DNA from: CATOSD01 sp034422735
Lineage (GTDB): Bacteria > Chloroflexota > Dehalococcoidia > Lucifugimonadales > CATOSD01
Direction of reading: 5' to 3'
Length of the DNA: 64,000 nucleotides
Assembly (NCBI GenBank): GCA_034422735.1
Contig: DAOUJL010000083.1
Location: forward strand, 4,862-68,861
In this document: in pieces, positions 41,567-49,610 of the stretch
Numbering within the stretch: the stretch's first letter is position 1
How the letters are laid out: each line of letters starts with the position of its first letter
Position numbers and translations under genes: made by a program
The notes under the pieces: generated by a model
Seen by the model: only the letters and a program-made list of their open reading frames with translations
Databases searched by the model: none
Told to the model about the DNA's origin: nothing

Positions 41567-44062
41567 CTAGCGGACGACCACGTTGACGAGGCGGCCGGGG
41601 ACGTAGACGAGCCGGGCGATGTCTTTGCCTTCGACGTGCGCCTGCACGCGCGGGCTTGAGAGCGCGATGTGCTTTGCCCTGTCCTCTGTCACGTCGGCGG
41701 ACACCTCGATCTTGTCGCGCACGCGGCCGTTGACCTGGACCACGAGGGTGACGACCTCGTCGGCGGCGAGATCGGGATCCCACTCGGGCCACGACTGCCG
41801 GTGGACGCTGTACGCCCTGCCCGTCTGTTCCCAGAGCTCCTCGGCTACGTGCGGGGCCATAGGCGCGAGCAGCAGCAGCAGCTTCTCGATTGCGTCACGC
41901 CACCTGTCGGACGAGACCGCGGCCTGCTCCCAACTCCGGTTGAGGGCGTTGGTGAACTCCATCAGGGCCGCTATGGCGGTGTTGAACTTGAAACGCTCCA
42001 GGTCTTCGCCGACTCTGCGGACGGTCTGGTGTGTCAGCCTGGCGAGTTCGCGCTCGGCGTCACCCCCATCCTGGCCTTCCCCCTGCGAGGGGGAAGGGAC
42101 ATGCGGCAGCTCGTCGGGGTCGCGGCGGCTGATCTCCCAGACGCGGTTGATCCACCGAGACATGCCGTTTATGCCGGAGTCGCTCCACTCCCCGCCCCTG
42201 TCCCACGGTCCCAGGAACATCAGGTAGCAGCGCACGGCGTCGGCGCCCACGCTCTCCACGTACTCGTCAGGCGCGATGACGTTGCCGCGCGACTTGCTCA
42301 TCTTCTGGCTGCCGGCGATGATGTGGCCCTGGTTGAAGAGCCGCATGAATGGCTCGTCGAAGTCCAGCAGGCCGATATCCCGCAGCGCCTTGACGAAGAA
42401 GCGCGCGTACAGCAGGTGCATGACGGCGTGCTCGGCGCCTCCGGTGTACTGGTCGACCGGATTCCAGGCGCGAACGGCCTCCGGATCGAAGGCGTCCGTG
42501 TCGTGGTTGGGGCTGGCGAACCGCAGGAAGTACCAGGACGAGTCGACAAAGGTGTCCATAGTGTCGCTCTCGCGCCTGGCGGCCTTGTCGCACCGGGGGC
42601 AGTCGGCCTCGATGAATCCCTCGTGGTACCTGAGCGGGGACTCGCCGGTGGGCCGGAACTGGGCGTCCTCGGGCAGCAGCACGGGCAGATCGTCCTCGGG
42701 CACGGGGACGGCGCCGCAGTCGTCGCAGTGGATGATGGGTATGGGCGTGCCCCAGTAGCGCTGGCGGGAGATGAGCCAGTCCCTCATGCGGTAGGCGACG
42801 GTTCGCTGCCCCCAAGTCTGCGCCTCTACGTGGTCGGCTATGCGCTGCCAGCCTTCCGGGCTAGGCAGGCCGTCGAAATCGCCGGAATTGACCTGGGTTC
42901 CCTCGTCCAGGTAGGCCTCTTCCAGCGCTTCGCCGGACCAGCCGTCCGGGGCGATGACGACCTTGATTGGAAGGCCGTACTTGGTGGCGAACTCGAAGTC
43001 GCGCTGGTCGTGGGCGGGCACGCCCATAACGACACCGGTGCCGTAAGTGAGCAGCACGTAGTCGGCCACCAGGATGGGGACTCGCTCGCCGTTGAGCCGG
43101 TTGACGCAGTAGGAGCCGGTAAAGACGCCGGTCTTCTCCTTCTCGGTGGACAGACGCTCCACCTCGCTCTGCCGCCGCGCTTGTTCGACGTAGGCCTCCA
43201 CCTCGGCCTTGTGTTCGGGCGTGGTCAGGCTTTCGACCAGGGGATGTTCGGGAGCGAGCACGACGAACGTGACTCCGAAGATGGTGTCGATGCGGGTGGT
43301 GAACGTCTTGAGGACGCTATCGTCCAGGCCGTACTCGGAGATGTCGAACTCGATCTCGACGCCCTCGCTGCGCCCGATCCAGTTCTTCTGCATCGTGACG
43401 ACCTTCTCGGGCCAGTCGATCTTGGAGTGGTCGAGCAGCTCGTCGGCGTACTTGGTGATGCGGAAGAACCACTGGTTCAGGTCGCGTCGCGACACCGCCG
43501 AGCCGCAGCGCTCGCAGTTGCCCTGGTCGACCACCTGCTCGTTGGCGAGCACGGTGTTGCACGACGGGCACCAGTTGGCGGGAGCAAAGGCGCGGTAGGC
43601 CAGCCCGGACTTGAGGAACTGGAGGAAGAACCACTGGTTCCACTTGTAGTAGTCCGGATCGCAGGTGACGACTTCGCGGCTCCAGTCGTAGACCGGCCCC
43701 ATGGTGCGGAGCTGGCGGCGCATGTTCTCGATGTTGCCCATCGTCCAGGTGTAGGGGTGGACGCCGCGGCTGATGGCGGCGTTTTCCGCGGGCAGGCCGA
43801 ATGCGTCGAAGCCCATCGGGTGGAGGACGTTATAGCCCTGCATGGCGCGGTAGCGGGCGTGGGCGTCGGAGGGCGACATTGCGTACCAGTGGCCGACGTG
43901 GAGGTCGCCGGAGGGGTACGGATACATGGTGAGTTCGTACCACTTGGGGCGCGGGTCGTCGTCGCGCACGTCGTAGATGCCGTCTGCGGCCCAGCGCGCC
44001 TGCCACTTGGCCTCAACCTGGGCGTGTGCGTAGCGTACTTCTGCCTGGCTTGCCGTCGTCAT
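41567..44062 (-). CDS. leuS: Leucyl-tRNA synthetase
   Basis: An 831-aa class Ia synthetase charging tRNA-Leu. HIGH motif: YPYPSGDLHVGHWYAM; zinc-type cysteines in NWCPSCNTVL and CERCGS; the CP1 editing domain with TTRIDTIFGVTFVVLAPEHPLV and the threonine-rich region; KMSKS in GSQKMSKSRGNVI; a C-terminal anticodon-binding domain. Between WINRVWEISRRD and ERELARL is an extra segment VPSPSQGEGQDGGDA encoded entirely by a palindromic repeat. Expression is probably controlled by the T-box leader upstream. Confidence 0.96.
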   Translation of the reverse strand: MTTASQAEVRYAHAQVEAKWQARWAADGIYDVRDDDPRPKWYELTMYPYPSGDLHVGHWYAMSPSDAHARYRAMQGYNVLHPMGFDAFGLPAENAAISRGVHPYTWTMGNIENMRRQLRTMGPVYDWSREVVTCDPDYYKWNQWFFLQFLKSGLAYRAFAPANWCPSCNTVLANEQVVDQGNCERCGSAVSRRDLNQWFFRITKYADELLDHSKIDWPEKVVTMQKNWIGRSEGVEIEFDISEYGLDDSVLKTFTTRIDTIFGVTFVVLAPEHPLVESLTTPEHKAEVEAYVEQARRQSEVERLSTEKEKTGVFTGSYCVNRLNGERVPILVADYVLLTYGTGVVMGVPAHDQRDFEFATKYGLPIKVVIAPDGWSGEALEEAYLDEGTQVNSGDFDGLPSPEGWQRIADHVEAQTWGQRTVAYRMRDWLISRQRYWGTPIPIIHCDDCGAVPVPEDDLPVLLPEDAQFRPTGESPLRYHEGFIEADCPRCDKAARRESDTMDTFVDSSWYFLRFASPNHDTDAFDPEAVRAWNPVDQYTGGAEHAVMHLLYARFFVKALRDIGLLDFDEPFMRLFNQGHIIAGSQKMSKSRGNVIAPDEYVESVGADAVRCYLMFLGPWDRGGEWSDSGINGMSRWINRVWEISRRDPDELPHVPSPSQGEGQDGGDAERELARLTHQTVRRVGEDLERFKFNTAIAALMEFTNALNRSWEQAAVSSDRWRDAIEKLLLLLAPMAPHVAEELWEQTGRAYSVHRQSWPEWDPDLAADEVVTLVVQVNGRVRDKIEVSADVTEDRAKHIALSSPRVQAHVEGKDIARLVYVPGRLVNVVVR
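42060..42100 (-). repeat. Palindromic repeat inserted in frame in leuS (copy 4)
   Basis: GTCCCTTCCCCCTCGCAGGG begins the copy on the coding strand. It matches the copy at 52737 base for base except at two positions: where that copy reads GGTTAG, this one reads GGCCAG, so a stop codon in this frame has become Gln. Confidence 0.88.
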
Positions 44063-44103
44063 GTCTTCGCGCTCCGTTCGGGTATTGGGCTTGGCCTTCG
44101 AAC

Positions 44104-44345
44104 AAAGAAAAAGCTCCCGTCCACAAGGGACGGGAGCATAGTTTCAGTAGAAAATCCCGCGGTACCACCCTAGTTGTCCGCCGCGCGGCGGACCACCTCG
44201 AGGGGCTATAACGGGGCCACCGTCCCACCCTGGGCGCGGATGCTTGAGGCGGGATGCTCCGGGGCGAGTTCGCGGACGCGGGCTTTGCCGGGCTTCCACC
44301 GTCACCGGCTCGCTATGGCGCGCGGGGCCGCTACTACTCCCCATC
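44104..44345 (-). ncRNA. T-box leader of leuS
   Basis: The minus strand carries the T-box AGGGTGGTACCGCGG (44171-44157), complementary to uncharged tRNA acceptor ends. It is followed by an intrinsic terminator: a 10-bp stem (44137-44128 with 44122-44113) and TTTTTCTTTG. Upstream, GGGGAGTAG and a stem I-like region end in a GAA-CTC-GC loop; CTC (44268-44266) is a Leu codon and the likely specifier. Uncharged tRNA-Leu would stabilise the antiterminator and allow leuS transcription. Confidence 0.92.
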
Positions 44346-44504
44346 TAAGCATGTGTAGAGTATGTGTACTGTAGCTGAAAACGCTATCACAGGGGGCGTG
44401 GGGCGTCAAGTTCGCGGCGGCAACCGCGCGCACGAGTCGCAAGGGCAATAAGCTCTATCCCTACCCTACTGGACTACGCTGCGACGGCCGGTCCACTCGC
44501 CTAC
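44346..44504. other. Short spacer upstream of the T-box leader
   Basis: Should hold the leuS promoter; several AT-rich hexamers are present (near 44355-44390), but none stands out. Confidence 0.3.
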
Positions 44505-47500
44505 CTAACCTGTAACGGCCCTCTGGCCCTGCAGTTGCGTCGCCACGAGCTGCGCGTAAAGCCCGCCGCGCGCCAGGAGCTCCTCGTGCTTCCCCTGCTC
44601 GACAACCACGCCCTCATCGAGCACCAGGATGTTGTCCGCATCGCGAACGGTCGAGAGCCTGTGCGCCATTACGACGGTGGTCCTGCCCACCATGAGCCGG
44701 TCGAGCGCACTTCGGACAGCAGCCTCGCTGATGGCGTCCAGGTGCGACGTGGCCTCGTCCAGGATCAACACCGGGGCATTCTTGAGGATGGCGCGAGCGA
44801 TGGCGATCCGCTGCCGCTGCCCGCCCGAAAGCTGCATGCCCCGCTCGCCGACCCGTGTGAGATAACCGTCCGGCAATGACCCGATGAACTCCTCGGCGTT
44901 GGCCTGCCTCGCTGCCTCGTCCACCTCGGAGTCGGCGGCGTCGTTGCGTCCGAGCCGGATGTTCTCGCGGATCGTATCGTTGAACAGGTAGGTGTCCTGT
45001 GCGACCAGGGCCATGTGGCCGCGAAGGTCGTCGAGCAGGAGCTCGTCCAGTCTGTGGCCCTCCAGGGCGATGTCGCCCCGGTCAGGGTCCCAGAAGCGCA
45101 TCATCAGGTAGGCCACCGTCGTCTTGCCCGCCCCCGAACGGCCCACGATGGCCACGGTCTGCCCGGATTCGATCCCGAAGGACGCGTCGGCAAGGGCCTG
45201 GGGGTCGCCGTCCGCGTAGGCAAAGGCGACGTCCTCGAAGTCAATAGAAGGCGTGCCCGGGGCCGCGCCGTCGGTGAGCTGCGCCACGCCTGGGCCGTCC
45301 TGCACCGGTACCGCCTCGTCGTGCACGGCGAGGATGCGTCGGGAGGCGGCCAGCGTCTCCATCATCTGCTTCATGGTACGGGCCAGCTCGGTCACCGGGC
45401 TGAACGACGCCAGCGCGAGGACGCTGACGAGGGGCAGCTCACTTCGGGCGATCTGTCCCTCGAGCACCAGCCAAACACCCATCGCCAGGACAGCCAAGCC
45501 GCCAAGTCCCATCATGGCCTCTATGAATCCTATCTGGAAGGCCTGCGATTTCTGGAACCTGACCAGGTGGCTGGCATAGTCCCAGCCCCTGTCGGTCAGC
45601 TCCCGTTTCCGGTCCGGCCCACGACCGAATGCGACGATCTCTCGCATGCCTTGGATGCTGTCGACCATGTAGGCGTGAATGTCCCCTATGCGGCCTCGGA
45701 TTTCCATGCCCAGCCGCTCGATGCGGGCGTTGGCGAAGAACGGGCTCACGGCCACCGCCACCAGGAACGGGGCCAGGACCGCGGCGATGGGCCACGATAT
45801 GACGGCCAGCGCCACGAGCAGCCCGGCCGGTATCAGGACGGCAACGATCATGGGCGAAACTGCGTGCGCGAAGAAGTACTCGACCGTCTCCACGTCGCCC
45901 CCGACCACGCTCACGAAGTCGCCCGATCGTCGACGGACCATGTACGCCGGCGCCAGCGGCTCCAGCTTCTCGTACAGGTCGATCCGCATTCGGGCCAGCA
46001 GCCGGAACGCCATGTCGTGCGCCTGCCACGACTCCAGGTAGAACAGTAGGGCCGACAGGGGAGCGAAGACGCACACGAGGACGAGGAGCGTCGTCAGGGG
46101 GTCGCCTCGGAACACCGCCCCGACCAGGAGCGCGCTGAACGCGCCGAGGAGGATGACGGAGCTGTGATGGAGAAGCCCCAGGGCGAGGGTGCCCAGGAAC
46201 TGGAACTTGACCGGCCCGACCAGACCGAACAGCCTGACCCAGACGTTCAGCGAGCGAATGTTGACGTCCTCGCGACGGTCATTCGAGTGATCGGGCTCAC
46301 GATTATGGCGGCCGTTCCCCCCTCCGCCGGAAGGGTGAAGATCGGAGACTTGTTCGACGGAGACGCGGGCACGCGCCGGTTCCGGAGCGGCGAAGGCGTC
46401 CAGGTCGATCATGCCCATTTGGGCCTGCTGGCGCATGAGGCCGGCGTATGTGCCGTCGGCGGCCATAAGCTCGGCGTGGCTCCCGATCTCCACGGCCCGG
46501 CCTTCGTCCAGGACCAAAATGCGGTCGGCTTTGATGACGCTGGATAGGCGGTGAGCGATGATGAGCGTCGTCCGGTTCTCCATCAGGCGTTCCATCGCCG
46601 CCTGGATGACGGACTCATTCTCCGCGTCCACGCTGGAGAGGGCCTCGTCCAACAGCAATATGGGAGCATCCTTCAGCAGCGCACGTGCAATCGCCAGGCG
46701 CTGGCGCTGCCCGCCCGACAGCCGGACCGCCCGCTCGCCGACCACGGTATCGTAACCGTGGGGCAGGTGCGAGATGAACTCGTGGGCATTGGCTACGCGT
46801 GCGGCCTCCTCCAACTCCTGCCGCGTCGCGTCCGGCTTACCGAAGCGCAGGTTGTCGGCGACGGTGCCGTGGAAGAGGTACGTGTCCTGGGTGACTACCG
46901 ATATGTTGTCCCTGAGGACGTTGAGCGGAAGATCGCGAAGATCGTGGCCGCCGACCTTGATCGCTCCTCGCTGGGGGTCGTAGAACCTGTACAACAGCCA
47001 CACCAGCGTCGACTTGCCCGCTCCGCTCGCGCCCACGACACCCAAGGTCTCGCCCTTACTCAGGTCGAACGACACTTCATGCAGCGCGGGTCTGTACCCG
47101 CTGTCGTACCCGAACGTGACCTCTTCGAATGAGACCTCCGGCGTGATCTCGGTCGGGGGCTGCTTGGTGGCGGCTTCCGATTCGACGATCGTGACGGGCT
47201 CGTCCATGATCCCAAACACGCTCTGCGCCGATGAGAGCACGGTCATGCCCTGGTGGTAGAGGTTGGTCAGCTCTCGCATGGGCCGGAACACCTCGACTCC
47301 GAGCATCAGCACGATCAACAGGGGGCGTAGCTCCATGTCGCCATTGCTGACCCGGACCGCGCCCACGGCCAGGGCTGTCGCTGCGCCCATGGCCATGAAG
47401 AGGATGGACGCGCCGCTCGTCGCGCCGTTGGCTGCGACCACCCCCATGGTGCTCTTGTAGAGGTTATGCGCGCGTTGCGCCAGCGCCCTGCCTCTGCTCT

Positions 47501-48146
47501 TGCTCTGCCCAAACGCCTTCAGGGTGGCGAGTCCCTGGACGCTGTCCAGGAAGTCCGACCCAAGGTCGCCGTAGGACTTTCGCCGCCTGTAGCTGCTGTC
47601 CCGGTTCCACCGATAGAACGTTGCGGGGACGACCAGCGCGAGGAAGGCGAATAGCAGGAAGATGATTGCAATGTAGGGGTCAAGCGTGACCATGTAGGCG
47701 AAGATGGCGACAGGGGCGACGGCGGAGACGATGATCTGGGACAGGTACTGCCCGAAGAACGTCTCCAGCCGCTCGATGCCTTCCACGATCGTGAGGACGA
47801 CGTCGCCGGTCCGGTTGCGGTCGGCGTATCCCGGCCCGAGCATCAGTGCATGCTCGTAGACCTGCTCGCGCAGCCGGATCTTGACGATGTTCGCGGTGTG
47901 GTGGCTCACCGCGTTTTGCCAGTACAAGAACAGGCTGCGAGCCACGATGAGCGCCGCGATTATTATCAGCGGTACCGTGAGCGCGGAGAAGCTCGCCTGC
48001 CCGGTGATGACCCGGTAGATGACGACGCCGGAGACGGCCAGACGGGCAACGCCGGCCCCCACCGCAATCAGGCCCAGGGCCGCGGCGAACAGGATCCGAA
48101 GCCTTACGCCCTGGGTAAGCGCGAAGAGCCTCCGGTCAAAGTACAT
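44505..48146 (-). CDS. Fused ABC exporter, two TMD-NBD halves (CydDC-like)
   Basis: A 1213-aa single chain with order TMD1-NBD1-TMD2-NBD2. Each half has six transmembrane helices and a complete ATPase: NBD1 GASGAGKST, LSGGQRQR, LLLDEALSSVD; NBD2 GRSGAGKTT, LSGGQRQR, LILDEATSHLD, so both ATP sites look active. Half 1 (RNRTGDVVLTIVEGIERLETFFGQYLSQ) resembles CydD, and half 2 (RRRSGDFVSVVGGDVETVEYFF) resembles CydC, which together export glutathione or cysteine for cytochrome bd assembly. No cydAB is present in the window. A Gly/Asn/His-rich linker (about residues 600-645) joins the halves. AGGGAG lies 7 nt before the ATG. Confidence 0.9.
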   Translation of the reverse strand: MYFDRRLFALTQGVRLRILFAAALGLIAVGAGVARLAVSGVVIYRVITGQASFSALTVPLIIIAALIVARSLFLYWQNAVSHHTANIVKIRLREQVYEHALMLGPGYADRNRTGDVVLTIVEGIERLETFFGQYLSQIIVSAVAPVAIFAYMVTLDPYIAIIFLLFAFLALVVPATFYRWNRDSSYRRRKSYGDLGSDFLDSVQGLATLKAFGQSKSRGRALAQRAHNLYKSTMGVVAANGATSGASILFMAMGAATALAVGAVRVSNGDMELRPLLIVLMLGVEVFRPMRELTNLYHQGMTVLSSAQSVFGIMDEPVTIVESEAATKQPPTEITPEVSFEEVTFGYDSGYRPALHEVSFDLSKGETLGVVGASGAGKSTLVWLLYRFYDPQRGAIKVGGHDLRDLPLNVLRDNISVVTQDTYLFHGTVADNLRFGKPDATRQELEEAARVANAHEFISHLPHGYDTVVGERAVRLSGGQRQRLAIARALLKDAPILLLDEALSSVDAENESVIQAAMERLMENRTTLIIAHRLSSVIKADRILVLDEGRAVEIGSHAELMAADGTYAGLMRQQAQMGMIDLDAFAAPEPARARVSVEQVSDLHPSGGGGNGRHNREPDHSNDRREDVNIRSLNVWVRLFGLVGPVKFQFLGTLALGLLHHSSVILLGAFSALLVGAVFRGDPLTTLLVLVCVFAPLSALLFYLESWQAHDMAFRLLARMRIDLYEKLEPLAPAYMVRRRSGDFVSVVGGDVETVEYFFAHAVSPMIVAVLIPAGLLVALAVISWPIAAVLAPFLVAVAVSPFFANARIERLGMEIRGRIGDIHAYMVDSIQGMREIVAFGRGPDRKRELTDRGWDYASHLVRFQKSQAFQIGFIEAMMGLGGLAVLAMGVWLVLEGQIARSELPLVSVLALASFSPVTELARTMKQMMETLAASRRILAVHDEAVPVQDGPGVAQLTDGAAPGTPSIDFEDVAFAYADGDPQALADASFGIESGQTVAIVGRSGAGKTTVAYLMMRFWDPDRGDIALEGHRLDELLLDDLRGHMALVAQDTYLFNDTIRENIRLGRNDAADSEVDEAARQANAEEFIGSLPDGYLTRVGERGMQLSGGQRQRIAIARAILKNAPVLILDEATSHLDAISEAAVRSALDRLMVGRTTVVMAHRLSTVRDADNILVLDEGVVVEQGKHEELLARGGLYAQLVATQLQGQRAVTG

Positions 48147-48163
48147 TGCTCAACTCCCTGGGA

Positions 48164-48298
48164 CTACGGTACGGCACTGTAGGCGATAGCGGTGGCCCGG
48201 ATGGTCCCTTTCAGGGTCCTCATGTGGTCGATGGTCTCCGGGGTCTCCATCGCCGTCAGCATCGCCCCCGCCACCTTAAGCTGGTCTTCGCAGCTCAA
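48164..48298 (-). pseudogene. Short ORF or gene remnant upstream of the ABC gene
   Basis: An open frame of 44 codons on the minus strand, LKVAGAMLTAMETPETIDHM followed by RTLKGTIRATA, with host-like codon use and helical character. It ends 17 bp before the ABC start. No ribosome binding site is visible and the frame closes immediately upstream, so it may be the end of a truncated gene or a small protein starting at TTG. Confidence 0.3.
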
Positions 48299-48613
48299 TC
48301 AGATGCTCGCATATCTTTGCGCCGCCAAGTGTACTACTACAGCGAAATAACTTCAATCCCATATAGTCGCAATCGCATGATACCGCTTATGCAGTTCTTT
48401 GCATTAACGGATGCTCGCTCTGAACAACAAGCCATCACCATCGAGGCGCGACTGTTATGCGGCAGGGAACACCGCCATTCCACTACACGGAGGAGAACGA
48501 ATCGACGGGCGTGACGTCGTTGCGGGCCTGCCGGCGTATCCGGAGTTGGCCGGGGATGAGTTGGTCCGCTAAAGTCAGGCGGTGGATCTGGGGGCGGTGG
48601 AAGGGAGCACTCC
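48299..48613. other. Lower-GC spacer, no gene seen
   Basis: Noticeably AT-richer than its surroundings (48300-48480). No ORF with a ribosome binding site, no RNA fold recognised. Confidence 0.3.
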
Positions 48614-48641
48614 AGGGCGACCGTAAGGGTCGCACCCTACG
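48614..48641. repeat. Short inverted repeat overlapping the DUF336 stop codon
   Basis: GCGACC-GTAAG-GGTCGC within AGGGCGACCGTAAGGGTCGC, followed by ACCCTACG. It resembles short dispersed hairpins seen in related genomes. The last bases include the stop of the DUF336 gene. Confidence 0.5.
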
Positions 48642-49053
48642 GCGCGCTGGTGAGGCCGATAGAGGTTATGCCGGCCAGGGCGACCGCCTCGTCCTCGTCA
48701 GGGGCGCCGCCACTGCATCCTACGGCGCCGACGATTTCGCCGTCGCGGTAGACGGGCAGCGCGCCCTGGCCGGGGATCATGCGGCCGTCGAGCATGGCCA
48801 TAAGGCCGCGCTGGACGGGACTCTGCGCGATGTCGGTGAGCTCGCCGCTGGGACGCAGCCAGGCGACGGAGGCGACGGCCTTGCCCTGGCAGATCATGAC
48901 GCTGCGCCAGGGCGCGCCGTCCTGCCGGATCATGGCGATCAGGTCGCCGCGGGGGTCGACGACGGCGACGCACATCTTCACGCCGAGCTCGTCGAGTTTG
49001 GCCTTGCAGCCGGCGATTATGCTTTCCGCGTCGGCGAGTGAGAGTCTTGCCAT
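48637..49053 (-). CDS. DUF336 (GlcG/HbpS-like) protein
   Basis: A 138-aa GlcG/HbpS-family protein: LSLADAESIIAGCKAKLDEL, VAVVDPRGDLIAMIRQDGA, GKAVASVAW, IPGQGALPVYRDGEIVGAVGCSGG. HbpS binds haem in Streptomyces; others are linked to cobalamin or diol metabolism. AAAGGAGG lies just before the ATG. It is 22 bp after the retropepsin-like gene. Confidence 0.88.
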   Translation of the reverse strand: MARLSLADAESIIAGCKAKLDELGVKMCVAVVDPRGDLIAMIRQDGAPWRSVMICQGKAVASVAWLRPSGELTDIAQSPVQRGLMAMLDGRMIPGQGALPVYRDGEIVGAVGCSGGAPDEDEAVALAGITSIGLTSAP

Positions 49054-49075
49054 TTTGATGCCTCCTTTGTTGTGG

Positions 49076-49573
49076 TCACGGTATCGAATATGGTTTCGTA
49101 GTTTTTGTGACCTTCGCCTTCACTGTTCCAATCTTCATCGGGGGGTCCAGTGGCTCCCACGATTCTACGCGCCGGCCGTCCTTCACGGACACCTTTAACT
49201 CGGCCACCGCGAATCCCGCTGGCATGGGGACGGTCAGTCGGGTGAGCTTCTCACCGCTCGAGTCCACCTCCAGGAACAGTTCAGTCAGAGTCAGTCTGCC
49301 CAGAACCACCGGCGAGTCTTCTTCCGCGAAGATCACCCTAGTCTGGGCAGACTCGTCGCCAAGCCAGACTCTTGCCTCTCCCATGGACAGATCGCGGCTC
49401 TCTCCGTTGTCGGAAACGAACCTCCGCTTTTGCCCGCGAGTTACGCCCAGTTCTTCCAGAACGGAAGCCGGCACGGACGTGAAGTTCGCGCCGGCATTTG
49501 CCAACGCTTCAATCTCTCTCGAGTTTTGACCGTCGAGCGCGCTAATCCGGATTGGCACTGTGAATGCGCCCAA
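49076..49573 (-). CDS. Retropepsin-like protein with inactivated active site
   Basis: A 165-aa clan AA fold protein. The region ALANAGANFTSVPASVLEELGV aligns with the usual ALVDTGATYTVLP, but the DTG motif is Asn26-Ala27-Gly28, so the catalytic aspartate is lost. The flap-like and beta segments remain (VSDNGESRDLSMGEARVWLGD). TTG 49573 is chosen for AGGAGA upstream and for the family start (GAFTVPIRI). Likely a binding protein or decaying gene. Confidence 0.72.
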   Translation of the reverse strand: MGAFTVPIRISALDGQNSREIEALANAGANFTSVPASVLEELGVTRGQKRRFVSDNGESRDLSMGEARVWLGDESAQTRVIFAEEDSPVVLGRLTLTELFLEVDSSGEKLTRLTVPMPAGFAVAELKVSVKDGRRVESWEPLDPPMKIGTVKAKVTKTTKPYSIP

Positions 49574-49610
49574 TTCTGCTTCTCCTGAGCAGTGGTTCGC
49601 CACCCGCGGG

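Noticed and set aside
41669..44173. An 834-aa plus-strand ORF opposite leuS
   Set aside because: A mirror of leuS codons (Gly/Val/Asp/His-rich) with no motif; it also runs through the T-box leader.
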